Positions 11,992 to 18,775 of a stretch of 25,605 nt of DNA are shown piece by piece. Both the position numbers and the translations under genes were made by a program. Position 1 is the first letter of the stretch. Every line of letters starts with the position of its first letter. The notes under the pieces were generated by a model. It worked only from the letters and a program-made list of their open reading frames with translations, ran no database searches and had not been told where the DNA came from. Origin of the DNA: a virus; the IMG/VR virus record IMGVR_UViG_3300046703_000072, positions 1 through 25,605 of that record, one strand, 5' to 3'.

Positions 11992-13169
11992 AACCTAAGA
12001 TAGATATCTTGGAAGCTATCGTCCGAGAACTAGAAGTCCAAGGTCCCGGGCACTCATGGGACGTCTGGACAGCTCTGCGTAAGAAGGGTTTGAAGGTCTC
12101 GTTCAAGGAAGTCCAGAAGCAAGACCGAGTGATGAAGTCCGCGTATGCCCAGGAGTCACCAACCGGGGAAGCGATTCACCGCGTGACTAGGCACGAGATG
12201 AAGTCGGCACGCAAGGAACGTGACGCGGCACTGGACGTTCTCGCGAAGGTCATGAGCTTCAAAGTAGAACTTCTCGCGACGGTCAGGGCACTAGAGCCAC
12301 CGAAACTAGAACCCATGATGTCACCGACCGTAGGCTCTGATATCACCGCGGTTTCGCTACTCGGAGACTGGCACTTCGGCGAAGTCGTCAAAAGCTCCGA
12401 GGTCGAGGAGCTGAACGAGTACTCTGCAGAGATCGCAGACGAGAGGCTTCGGTCACTAGCTCGGAAGGTCAAGCATTGGATCAAAACCGAAGCCGGGGGA
12501 CACAAGATCGGAAAGATTCAAGTCGTGACTCTAGGGGATCTCATCAACGGGTTTATACACCAAGAGTATCTCTGGGGTTCGGACCTCACTCCACCGAAGC
12601 AAGTCGCACGAGCAGCGGCGGCTCTGGCTCGATACGTTCAGGAACTCTCAACCCTTGGAATTCCCATAGAAGTAGATCACATGGCATGTGACAATCACTC
12701 TAGAACGACGATCAGGCTACCGTATAAGAAGCAAGGTGAGATGAGCCTGGGACTACTCGTCGGAGAGATCGCTGAGATCTTACTGCGACAGACACCGAAC
12801 GTGAAGTTTCGTCAGCGTCTCGGGATCAGAGAAGAGATTCTCCTCGGAACAATGCCCACGCTGATCGAGCACGGGAATAATATCAAGACCTGGATGGGTA
12901 TCCCGTTCTATGGGCTCGACCGGCTTGCTGGGCTCGAAGCTCGAAAGAGACTCCGTGCAGGGAAACCCTTCGGATTGCACATTCTCGCCCACTGGCACGT
13001 TCCCGTGTGGGGACCGTCGGGGCTTATCAATGGGTGCTTAATCGGAACGACTGAGTACGACCACGCAGCGGGGAGATATGCTCGACCGTCACAAACTACG
13101 TTCTTGTTACACCCACGGTTCGGCGTGTATAACTACGTGCCTTGGGACTTAAGTGGAGGCCTTAGGTGA
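11916..13169 (+). CDS. Metallophosphoesterase (calcineurin-like) of phage type
   Basis: This 417-residue protein starts at ATG 11916 behind AAAGGAG, reading out of the 3' end of the HD gene. The metal-binding motifs appear in order: GDWHFGE (D-x-H, about 149), TLGDLINGF (GD, about 208), CDNHSRT (NH, about 250), a His near EHGNN and LAHWHVP (H-x-H, about 370). The N-terminal 110 residues carry a helix-turn-helix-like segment (WDVWTALRKKGLKVSFKEVQKQ) before the catalytic domain, which may bind DNA. Related proteins are common beside phage replication genes, probably acting as nucleases or phosphatases; the substrate is unknown. Confidence 0.85.
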   Translation: MSEPTGSPDSVSSRSKNPEPRNLALEPKIDILEAIVRELEVQGPGHSWDVWTALRKKGLKVSFKEVQKQDRVMKSAYAQESPTGEAIHRVTRHEMKSARKERDAALDVLAKVMSFKVELLATVRALEPPKLEPMMSPTVGSDITAVSLLGDWHFGEVVKSSEVEELNEYSAEIADERLRSLARKVKHWIKTEAGGHKIGKIQVVTLGDLINGFIHQEYLWGSDLTPPKQVARAAAALARYVQELSTLGIPIEVDHMACDNHSRTTIRLPYKKQGEMSLGLLVGEIAEILLRQTPNVKFRQRLGIREEILLGTMPTLIEHGNNIKTWMGIPFYGLDRLAGLEARKRLRAGKPFGLHILAHWHVPVWGPSGLINGCLIGTTEYDHAAGRYARPSQTTFLLHPRFGVYNYVPWDLSGGLR

Positions 13170-13252
13170 TACGAGAACGTCCCGAACTAAAACGAGTAAA
13201 GCACTTCTGTGAGAAGTGCATAGAACCCTTAAACTACACGGAGAACCCTTAA
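13166..13252 (+). CDS. 28-residue CxxC microprotein with frame-altering tandem duplication
   Basis: GTG 13166 overlaps the upstream stop (GTGA) and follows GGAGG. The product (VIRERPELKRVKHFCEKCIEPLNYTENP) has one CxxC pair. A 20-bp tandem duplication (13222-13261) lies at its end. With a single copy, the frame would end one Lys later at a TGA overlapping the GTG of the next gene (GTGA), exactly like other junctions here. That restored coupling argues that the frame is a real gene, only slightly altered by the duplication. It could be a single-zinc knuckle partner, but this is speculative. Confidence 0.45.
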   Translation: MIRERPELKRVKHFCEKCIEPLNYTENP

Positions 13253-13261
13253 ACTACACGG
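13222..13261 (+). repeat. 20-bp tandem duplication (AGAACCCTTAAACTACACGG x2)
   Basis: Two identical 20-bp copies are followed by a third partial copy (AGAACCC, 13262-13268). The unit belongs to the AGAACCCTTAA-type leader words seen elsewhere in the early unit. Being 20 bp, it shifts frame, yet the small gene ends almost unchanged. The second copy carries the upstream ribosome binding region of the gene at 13272. Confidence 0.9.
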
Positions 13262-13271
13262 AGAACCCAAA

Positions 13272-13460
13272 GTGAACGAAGAAGACCTACACAACGAGCG
13301 AAGTAGCATCGAGGAAATTCACAACTTTTTGGTGGATTTAACTGATTCTGGTTCTTACAAAGGTTTGGCCTCAGTAGTTCGATACAGAGCTCGGGAGCTT
13401 TTACGGGCCTGGCCCTTAGGAGACCTCAGTGGACACTCTAGCCGTTCCCGGCGAGACTAG
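13272..13460 (+). CDS. 62-residue hypothetical protein
   Basis: The start is GTG 13272 behind CGGAGAA. The product (MNEEDLHNERSSIEEIHNFLVDLTDSGSYKG, SVVRYRARELLRAWPLG) is helical, acidic at the N terminus and basic at the C terminus. It overlaps the following gene by 32 nt. The family is unknown. It lies just downstream of the duplicated leader word, so its translation could depend on repeat copy number. Confidence 0.5.
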   Translation: MNEEDLHNERSSIEEIHNFLVDLTDSGSYKGLASVVRYRARELLRAWPLGDLSGHSSRSRRD

Positions 13461-13671
13461 GCTCCGAGACCGACCGGACGGATGGCTTGAGAAGCTCCGT
13501 GAGCTTCGTACATTAGCATTCGTGAACCGTGCACGGTCTAAATCGGGTGATGGCACGAAAGTCAAGCGTCCGAAGCGGACGAAAGAACCCCGTGACCTCA
13601 TGGCACTAATGACTCCGTCAATGAAACGAGCATTTCTGAAAGGATTGGAAACCAGTGGAACCCACACTTGA
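13429..13671 (+). CDS. 80-residue basic protein upstream of the sigma-like gene
   Basis: The start is GTG 13429 behind TTAGGAGAC. The product is strongly basic (GWLEKLRELRTLAFVNRARSKSGDGTKVKRPKRTKEPRDLMALMTPSMKRAFLKGLE). It has a Lys/Arg-rich, probably disordered centre and a helical C terminus. It overlaps the next gene by 17 nt. It may bind nucleic acid or the transcription machinery given its neighbour, but that is inference from charge and position. Confidence 0.6.
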   Translation: MDTLAVPGETRLRDRPDGWLEKLRELRTLAFVNRARSKSGDGTKVKRPKRTKEPRDLMALMTPSMKRAFLKGLETSGTHT

Positions 13672-14191
13672 GAACTTGAACGAGATCGAACGTAAGGTCC
13701 GAGCGGTGCTGTGGCATGGACTTGATGCCCATGTCATCGCACTTGATATCTGGACCGAGTGTTGGACCCGTGGCACGGAACCCTTGTGGATAACGATCCG
13801 TCACCGCGTGATCGACGCGGTTCGAGCGGCACACCGTGAAGTATCGCTCGACGAGCTTGAACTAGACGTCCCCGACGTCGAACCACCGACCGAGACTCCT
13901 GAGGAACGCTACGGACCCTTTGTCTCGGATCTCGTGAGGTGTGCAAAGCTCTCGATACTGGGACGAAAACTTCTGGTTCTGAGGTTCTACGTGGGGCTCT
14001 CTCCAGAAGTCATAGCCTCGGGACTTGACATGTCGCCAATAGAAGTAAATCTGAAACTTAAGCTAGTGATCGAAACCCTGCGAAACACCGTGTTAGAAGC
14101 CCTGAAAGGAACCAACAATGGACCAGAAATGGAAGTTCTTAGAACACGACTGGAAGCCTCTGGAGCACTTAAGTCACAGCGGAGTGTGTAA
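13655..14191 (+). CDS. Phage-encoded sigma-70-like (ECF-type) transcription factor
   Basis: The start is GTG 13655 behind AAAGGA, reading out of the preceding gene. This 178-residue protein has a sigma region-2-like segment (HVIALDIWTECWTRG, then WITIRHRVIDAVRAAHREVSLDEL, about residues 26-68). It also has a C-terminal helix-turn-helix resembling region 4 (LLVLRFYVGLSPEVIASGLDMSPIEVNLKLKLVIETL, about residues 107-143). Two such regions with no region 3 define ECF-like factors, which direct RNA polymerase to selected promoters. It could switch on late phage genes. Its 3' end overlaps the nuclease gene by 74 bp. Confidence 0.75.
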   Translation: MEPTLENLNEIERKVRAVLWHGLDAHVIALDIWTECWTRGTEPLWITIRHRVIDAVRAAHREVSLDELELDVPDVEPPTETPEERYGPFVSDLVRCAKLSILGRKLLVLRFYVGLSPEVIASGLDMSPIEVNLKLKLVIETLRNTVLEALKGTNNGPEMEVLRTRLEASGALKSQRSV

Positions 14192-15014
14192 CTACGAGAG
14201 ATGTCCTCGGAGATACCTGTTCAGCAACGTGATGCGACTCAAGGCCCTGGGCGACCGTCCGGCACTTGACTACGGCACCGCGATGCACAAGGGAGTCCAG
14301 GCCGGATGGCACGGAGACCTCAAACAGGCTCTAGAACTATTCAAAAGCGTCTGGGACGGGGTGGGCGAGTCGGCCCAGAGTGATAAGCGATGTGACGCTC
14401 GAGCCATGGCTCAGCTCAAGGAGTTCATCCGAGTACGTCAAGACCCTGGGTATGACTTCGAAGTTGTAGCCCCTCCGCTGAGCACCGACTCGACGAAGCA
14501 GATCTCAGAACTTGAGTATCGGTTCGCTGTGGACATCGGCCTAGAAGTTCCCCTCGTCGGTCGGATAGACGCGATAGTGAAGTCTCGGTCGACCGGACAG
14601 CTCTGGCCCTGGGAGTTCAAGACCACGAGCGAACTAGGCTCTAGGTTCTTAATGGGCTTTGATATGAGTTCTCAAGTGATTTTATACACACTCGCAGCAC
14701 GGCTCAGTGGCCTCGCGGTTCAAGGCACAATCGTCGAAGGATGCCTCGTCGCAAAGTCCTCGACCAACTCGATGTCAATCCCAGTGTTCGTGCCAGAGCA
14801 CGTTCAGAACGAAGCTCTAGCTTGGCTACGTCGTGTATGGAGTGACGTGAAACGCGATGGTTTGGAAGGATGCCTGATCCCAAAGTTCAGCGGGTGTCAC
14901 CCCTATGGCATGTTCGGGTGTCCCGGTTATACCTGCGAGTTCGAGCCCTTGTGCAAGAACGCTTGCCCTGAGGGAGCCGCAGGACTCTTTGAGCGTCGCG
15001 AGATGGAGGAGTGA
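14118..15014 (+). CDS. PD-(D/E)XK exonuclease, Cas4/RecB-like, with cysteine cluster
   Basis: ATG 14118 lies behind AAAGGAACC. The 298-residue protein has the order Cys at CNYERCPRRY (about 18-29), Gly-x-x-x-His at GTAMHKG (about 57), the catalytic Asp in VGRIDAI (about 149) and the E-x-K pair in WEFKTT (about 165). Cysteines near the C terminus (CHPYGMFGCPGYTCEFEPLCKNAC) complete a probable 4Fe-4S site as in Cas4/AddB-type nucleases. In phages this family resects DNA ends for recombination. The neighbouring Sak4-like ATPase and DUF669-like protein support a recombination module. No cas1 or CRISPR array is present. Confidence 0.85.
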   Translation: MDQKWKFLEHDWKPLEHLSHSGVCNYERCPRRYLFSNVMRLKALGDRPALDYGTAMHKGVQAGWHGDLKQALELFKSVWDGVGESAQSDKRCDARAMAQLKEFIRVRQDPGYDFEVVAPPLSTDSTKQISELEYRFAVDIGLEVPLVGRIDAIVKSRSTGQLWPWEFKTTSELGSRFLMGFDMSSQVILYTLAARLSGLAVQGTIVEGCLVAKSSTNSMSIPVFVPEHVQNEALAWLRRVWSDVKRDGLEGCLIPKFSGCHPYGMFGCPGYTCEFEPLCKNACPEGAAGLFERREMEE

Positions 15015-15015
15015 G

Positions 15016-15303
15016 ATGGACACCCCGACACTGGTAGCAAAACTTAAGGTTCTCAGTGACGAGCGTAGGCTCACGATTCTGAGAACTGTCCGTGGCTTCG
15101 ATTGTCCACTGCCCGTGACACTAATCGCTCGCTCAGCCAACGAGAGCATTCAAGTAACGTCGCGGATACTCGCGGCCCTGAACGAGGTGGGACTCGTCAC
15201 GAGGCTTCGAGCCGGACGAGAAGTGATCTACTCGGCTGACCGAATGGCACTAGAAGTTCTACTCAAAACACTTAACTCGATACTTATAGGAGACCTAGAA
15301 TGA
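15016..15303 (+). CDS. Winged-helix (ArsR/MarR-like) DNA-binding protein
   Basis: ATG 15016 begins one base after the nuclease stop, with GGAGGAG upstream. The 95 residues fit a winged helix: LVAKLKVLSDERRLTILRTV, then CPLPVTLIARSANESIQVTSRILAALNEVGLVTRLRAGREVIYSAD and a C-terminal dimerisation helix. The SDERRLTIL and VTSRILAALNEVGLV strings are typical of ArsR-type repressors. No metal-binding cysteine motif is seen. It overlaps the next start (ATGA), so it is made with the recombination proteins and may regulate them or the recurring operator motif; that link is untested. Confidence 0.75.
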   Translation: MDTPTLVAKLKVLSDERRLTILRTVRGFDCPLPVTLIARSANESIQVTSRILAALNEVGLVTRLRAGREVIYSADRMALEVLLKTLNSILIGDLE

Positions 15304-16067
15304 AAGTCGGAGAAGTAAAACTTCAACCCCCAAAGATTCTACTGTGGGGAGCCCTTGGCACCGGAAAAACGCTCCTGGCACTGACCGTGGGCCGAGCAGG
15401 AATCGTCTACGACCTTGACGGAGGACTAAGAAGTGCTCAGACCTTTAAGGACAAGTTCTCGGTAGCCCGCCTAGAAGTAGAAGCCAAGCAATGTCTCGAG
15501 GACGACCCCGGAAAGGCCACAGCGTTCGTGAAGTTTAAGTCTTATCTTCAGAGTGCTATGGCCGAGTGCCAAGCCGGAACGTTCCCCTGGGAAGTTATTG
15601 TGATAGACTCACTAACCGTTCTGAGTGAAGTATGTCTCAGATACGTGTTGTCAATGAGTGGGAAACTTAACAAACCACCGGAGAGGCAGCACTGGGGAAT
15701 GCGTGACGGAGAGCTCGAACAAGTTCTACTGACTATCAAGGCAATTCCTCGAACCGTGATACTCATCGGGCACCAGCAAACCAACGATGACGAGAAGACG
15801 AAGACGTCAACGATTGAGATCGCGATGCAAGGTCGGAAGTTCCCACCGCGAATCGGACCGAAGTTCGATGAGATTCTCTACGTGCGATCGGCGGGAGCCG
15901 GACGGTTCACGATCCAGACTTCAGCCACTGCGATGATCGCTGTTCGGACCCGCGGCCAGCTCCCTGACGGAACGGACGTGAATCTAGGCATGCCAGAAAT
16001 ACTGAGGCTTCTTGGGAGTCCTCTGAAGAACGGTGTGGGAACGGTTCCTGCACCAGTCGTGAAGTGA
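15300..16067 (+). CDS. RecA-fold ATPase, Sak4-like single-strand annealing protein
   Basis: ATG 15300 overlaps the upstream stop. This 255-residue protein has a Walker A motif GALGTGKT (about residues 17-24), an acidic strand VYDLDGG, Walker B IVIDSLT (about 99-105) and a RecA-like motif ILIGHQQTND (about 155-164). Length and motif order match Sak4-type phage annealing proteins, which pair single strands during recombination. It is followed by a DUF669-like gene, the usual neighbour of Sak4, and preceded by a Cas4/RecB-like nuclease. Alternative: another AAA ATP-binding protein of the NTP-dependent recombination class. Confidence 0.85.
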   Translation: MKVGEVKLQPPKILLWGALGTGKTLLALTVGRAGIVYDLDGGLRSAQTFKDKFSVARLEVEAKQCLEDDPGKATAFVKFKSYLQSAMAECQAGTFPWEVIVIDSLTVLSEVCLRYVLSMSGKLNKPPERQHWGMRDGELEQVLLTIKAIPRTVILIGHQQTNDDEKTKTSTIEIAMQGRKFPPRIGPKFDEILYVRSAGAGRFTIQTSATAMIAVRTRGQLPDGTDVNLGMPEILRLLGSPLKNGVGTVPAPVVK

Positions 16068-16099
16068 AGTGATGAAACCAAACACAGAAGGAGTTTCAA

Positions 16100-16510
16100 A
16101 TGCCAAGACTGCAAGTTGACTTTAGTGGAGTTCCCGATGAGTTCGTGCCGACGACCCCTGGTCGTTACAAGTTGAACATCGAGTCGGCTACAATGGAAGA
16201 AACATCGAAGCACGATGGATCGATGAAAGTTCTCGTTTCGATGCGGATCATCGACGAAGGTCCTGCGAAGGGCAGGCAGATTCAGGATCACATCTCGACC
16301 AAGATGCTCACGACCCTGAAACGAATCGCTCTGTCCGCTGGACTGAGTCCCGGACCTCAGGGCTACGAGACCGAGGAGCTAATTGGTCGTACGGTGACGG
16401 CTGATGTGAGCAACGAGAAGGAACGCCTGACCTCGGAGCAAGTAGCTTCTGGTCAAGAAGCTCGTGTGTTCGCAAGGATCAAAAGTTACGTGATCCCCGA
16501 CCAGAAGTAG
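16100..16510 (+). CDS. DUF669-like protein, putative ssDNA-binding partner
   Basis: ATG 16100 lies behind AGAAGGAG. The 136-residue protein starts MPRLQVDFSGVPDEFVPTTPGRYKLNIESA and continues VLVSMRIIDEGPAKGRQIQDHIS, then KRIALSAGLSPG and ELIGRTVTADVSNE. Beta-rich structure with a G-R-x-I/V loop and a G-R-T-V-x-A-x-V strand is typical of DUF669 proteins encoded beside Sak4 ATPases, where they are thought to act like single-strand DNA-binding proteins. Adjacent placement supports this. The C-terminal tail (IKSYVIPDQK) lacks the acidic tip of host SSB. Confidence 0.75.
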   Translation: MPRLQVDFSGVPDEFVPTTPGRYKLNIESATMEETSKHDGSMKVLVSMRIIDEGPAKGRQIQDHISTKMLTTLKRIALSAGLSPGPQGYETEELIGRTVTADVSNEKERLTSEQVASGQEARVFARIKSYVIPDQK

Positions 16511-16519
16511 TGTGACGTA

Positions 16520-16542
16520 CAGAGGACTCCCAAGTACCTCTG
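16520..16542 (+). promoter_or_regulatory. Short stem-loop after the DUF669-like gene
   Basis: CAGAGG (16520-16525) pairs with CCTCTG (16537-16542) across an 11-nt loop, 9 bp after the stop codon at 16510. There is no T-run. Together with the overlapping inverted repeat at 16541-16565 it could act as an attenuator or operator. Confidence 0.35.
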
Positions 16543-16565
16543 ATAGTACAGAAACTAAACTATCA
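16541..16565. promoter_or_regulatory. Inverted repeat TGATAGT/ACTATCA (recurring motif)
   Basis: TGATAGT (16541-16547) and ACTATCA (16559-16565) are 7-bp inverted arms with an 11-nt spacer, 11 bp upstream of the start at 16577. The right half reads TAAACTATCATGG, matching the half-site at 10635-10644 and 4084-4094. It is a likely operator of the same regulator. Confidence 0.5.
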
Positions 16566-16576
16566 TGGAGAACAAA

Positions 16577-16873
16577 ATGAAGCGAACGAAACCAAGAACG
16601 ATTATCACGGTTCAGACACGAGACGCTAGTGGTAAGATTATCGAACGAGCGTCTGAGACTGTGTGGAAAAGACTGACCCAAATAGAGGACCTAGCACGTC
16701 AGTTTGATGGTTGTGTCATGACCTACAATGGAGACGTCTTGGTGATAAGAGGAAGAGTAATTGATATTCCTTTTGTGATCTCGCAACCCAACGGACGTCG
16801 AATCAAGTACTACGAGAATCTTTATAATGAGATTGAACTTCACTACCGAGAAAAGAAGGTAAAGTCATGCTAG
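16577..16873 (+). CDS. 98-residue hypothetical protein
   Basis: ATG 16577 is preferred over the ATG 12 nt upstream because GGAG lies 6 nt before it. The product (MKRTKPRTIITVQTRDASGKIIERASET, CVMTYNGDVLVIRGRVIDIPFVIS, RRIKYYENLYNEIELHYREKK) is a mixed alpha/beta basic protein with no recognised motif. Its 3' end overlaps the next small gene by 7 nt. It is first after the inverted repeat at 16541 and so may be directly controlled by it. Confidence 0.6.
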   Translation: MKRTKPRTIITVQTRDASGKIIERASETVWKRLTQIEDLARQFDGCVMTYNGDVLVIRGRVIDIPFVISQPNGRRIKYYENLYNEIELHYREKKVKSC

Positions 16874-16992
16874 GGTCACTGACACCCGAAGCATGGTTCG
16901 TGGTCATAGCAACGACTCTCGTCGGATACATCGTCGGACGTATCTGGAACTACGAAGAACACAAGAACGATGGCGATCCCTGGCGGGGATAA
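16867..16992 (+). CDS. 41-residue single-pass membrane peptide
   Basis: ATG 16867 lies behind AAGGTAAAG. The product (MLGSLTPEAWFVVIATTLVGYIVGRIWNYEEHKNDGDPWRG) has one clear hydrophobic segment (residues 10-27) and a charged cytoplasmic-type tail. It is too short for most automatic gene finders but has good start signals, and its stop lies 9 nt before the ParB-methyltransferase start. Its role is unknown. Confidence 0.6.
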   Translation: MLGSLTPEAWFVVIATTLVGYIVGRIWNYEEHKNDGDPWRG

Positions 16993-17001
16993 GGAAACCT
17001 T

Positions 17002-18366
17002 ATGGAGATAACAAAAGTAGTGACACCGGTCGAGAGTGGGACGTGGAAGCTCGTAGAGATCAAGAAGATTCATGTCGAGACACGAGCTCGTAGGGACTTA
17101 GGAGACATTCAAGAACTCGCGGAAGGGATACGAACGTGTGGACTCATGAACCCAGTGGTTCTCAGTGTCCGTCGAGGACCGGACGACAAGGCCTTGGACG
17201 AGTATGACCTAGTCGCCGGCGAGCGTCGGCTCCGGGCGGTGATCTTACTTGGTTCGAGTGTCATACCCGCGACGCTGTGGGACGATCTGCCAAAGGTCGT
17301 CCAGAAGGAGATGGAGCTCGAGGAGAACATCCGACGTAAGGACCTAGACTGGACCGAAGAAGTCGAGAACATTCGTCAGCTCGATGAGTTGAAACGTCAG
17401 ATTCACGGCTCTGGAATCCAAGGCAAGGCTACTGAGGGTTGGAACCTTGAGGACACTGCACGACTCGTCGGACGGTCCGAGGCCGGGGTCTCGCAACGGA
17501 TATCCATAGCCGAGACATTGCGAGACCGACCGGATATCAAAGAGAAGGTCAAGGGATTGCCAATGGCCACGGCGATTCGTGAGGCGGCACGAATCCTAGA
17601 AGCCGAACAAAACAAGTCTACGGTCGAGAACGCAGGGATTGAACTTCAGACATCACTTCATCTGGGCTCATGCGTAACGTTGCTTAAGACCCTCGGAAAC
17701 GAGTCTGTGGATCTCGTGCTTACCGATCCTCCGTTTGGCATCGGTTCGTTGCGAGAAGAGTCCGAAACGTCTCGCGAGAATGTTACTTATACCGCGATTT
17801 TGAAGGAGACGGATGATCTTGACGAGGAAGCAGTACTGGTCCTGATGCGAGAAGTGATCCCAGAACTAGCACGGGTTCTTAAACCCTCGCGGCACTTCTA
17901 CATGTTCTGCAAGACGGGCCTTGTGCACAAGTTACGGGAGCTCTTCACGGTCTCGGGTCTCGTTACGGACCCTGTGCCACTGATCTGGGACAAGTGCCGA
18001 GCGACCGCTGCGTTCAATGGACTGAAGTACAGTCCGTGCTACGAGTCGGTGATCTTTGGCTGGAAGCTCCCACGGTTACGACGACTCGCGGCTCCGGCAA
18101 AGTCGATACTTCAGTTCCCGATCGTGAGTACCAAGGACAAGGTTCATCCCTTCGAGAAGCCTCAGTCGTTGCTAGAGTTCTTTATCTCGCAGTCCTCGAA
18201 TCTCGGAGAACTTGTTATCGATCCCTTTGCTGGCTCAGGCTCGACACTCGCTGCAGCTAAGGCTCAAGGTCGTCAGGGTTGGGGCTCTGAGATCGACCCC
18301 GAACGTTACTCTGCTGGAACGATGAGGTTACTACGAGATGGCATGAAAGGTAGGATGAAGACATGA
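17002..18366 (+). CDS. ParB-like domain fused to a DNA methyltransferase
   Basis: ATG 17002 lies behind TAAGGAAACC. In the 454-residue protein, residues 12-110 form a ParB/Srx-like domain (IKKIHVETRARRDLGDIQELAEGI, VVLSVRR, VAGERRLRAVIL, ELEENIRRKDLDW). A helix-turn-helix follows (WNLEDTARLVGRSEAGVSQRISIA, about 150-172). The C-terminal half is an amino-methyltransferase with DPPF (about 242-245) before FAGSGST (about 413), the order of beta-class N6A/N4C enzymes. Such fusions modify DNA in phages and plasmids, probably protecting it from restriction. No cognate restriction enzyme is visible. The target sequence cannot be predicted by eye. Confidence 0.88.
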   Translation: MEITKVVTPVESGTWKLVEIKKIHVETRARRDLGDIQELAEGIRTCGLMNPVVLSVRRGPDDKALDEYDLVAGERRLRAVILLGSSVIPATLWDDLPKVVQKEMELEENIRRKDLDWTEEVENIRQLDELKRQIHGSGIQGKATEGWNLEDTARLVGRSEAGVSQRISIAETLRDRPDIKEKVKGLPMATAIREAARILEAEQNKSTVENAGIELQTSLHLGSCVTLLKTLGNESVDLVLTDPPFGIGSLREESETSRENVTYTAILKETDDLDEEAVLVLMREVIPELARVLKPSRHFYMFCKTGLVHKLRELFTVSGLVTDPVPLIWDKCRATAAFNGLKYSPCYESVIFGWKLPRLRRLAAPAKSILQFPIVSTKDKVHPFEKPQSLLEFFISQSSNLGELVIDPFAGSGSTLAAAKAQGRQGWGSEIDPERYSAGTMRLLRDGMKGRMKT

Positions 18367-18584
18367 GCAAGCCACAGAAGCCCGACGTCCCGTGGCCTGA
18401 GTTTGGCACTGCTGCGTACTACGTGAGATGTGGAATCCTAGAACTAGAAATACACAACACGTTTAGTGCAGCACGAACGTTTCTTGAAGCTGCGGTGTAC
18501 TGTCACGACTCGAAGCGACGGGACGAGCTCGGAGCACTGGCTAAGGGACTTTTCGCAGAAGTAGAAGGGACGAATGAGCAATGA
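18363..18584 (+). CDS. 73-residue small helical protein
   Basis: ATG 18363 overlaps the methyltransferase stop (ATGA). The product (MSKPQKPDVPWPEFGTAAYYVRCGILELEIHNTFSAARTFLEAAVYCHDSKRRDELGALAKGLFAEVEG) forms two or three amphipathic helices resembling a TPR or HEPN-like helical pair. It lacks a catalytic motif. It is coupled to genes on both sides (next start overlaps by 4 nt), so it probably works with the methyltransferase or polymerase, which is inference. Confidence 0.6.
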   Translation: MSKPQKPDVPWPEFGTAAYYVRCGILELEIHNTFSAARTFLEAAVYCHDSKRRDELGALAKGLFAEVEGTNEQ

Positions 18585-18775
18585 AAACCAGGAAACGGAA
18601 ACGGAAACCACAGCGGCGGAAACCCCCGAAGATGCAATGGACCCTTGGCAACCGTGGCTTCGAGTGGATTTGTGTCCACGGTGTAGGACACCCTGACGCG
18701 AGATTAACAAGATTTATGATTCACGGTTGTGACGGGTGCTGCTCGAGAAACGACTTTCCTGGGAGCTTGAAATGA
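18581..18775 (+). CDS. 64-residue Cys/His-rich basic protein
   Basis: ATG 18581 overlaps the upstream stop by 4 nt. The N-terminal 18 residues are almost all Lys/Arg/Pro. The rest holds ICVHGVGHPD (Cys, two His) and IHGCDGCCSRN (His, three Cys), a compact cluster compatible with one zinc ion. The CVHGxGHPD ... HGCDGCC pattern resembles small conserved phage proteins of unknown function. Its stop overlaps the polymerase ATG. A DNA-bound zinc protein coupled to replication is possible. Confidence 0.6.
   Translation: MKTRKRKRKPQRRKPPKMQWTLGNRGFEWICVHGVGHPDARLTRFMIHGCDGCCSRNDFPGSLK

Noticed and set aside
13201-13219. An 8-bp hairpin GCACTTCT/AGAAGTGC as a terminator
   Set aside because: It lies inside the CxxC microgene, has a 3-nt loop and is not followed by a T-run. 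It may simply reflect the coding sequence.
14118-15014. A Cas4 gene of a CRISPR system
   Set aside because: No cas1, cas2 or repeat array is present. The neighbours are Sak4-like and DUF669-like recombination genes, so a phage recombination nuclease is the better reading.
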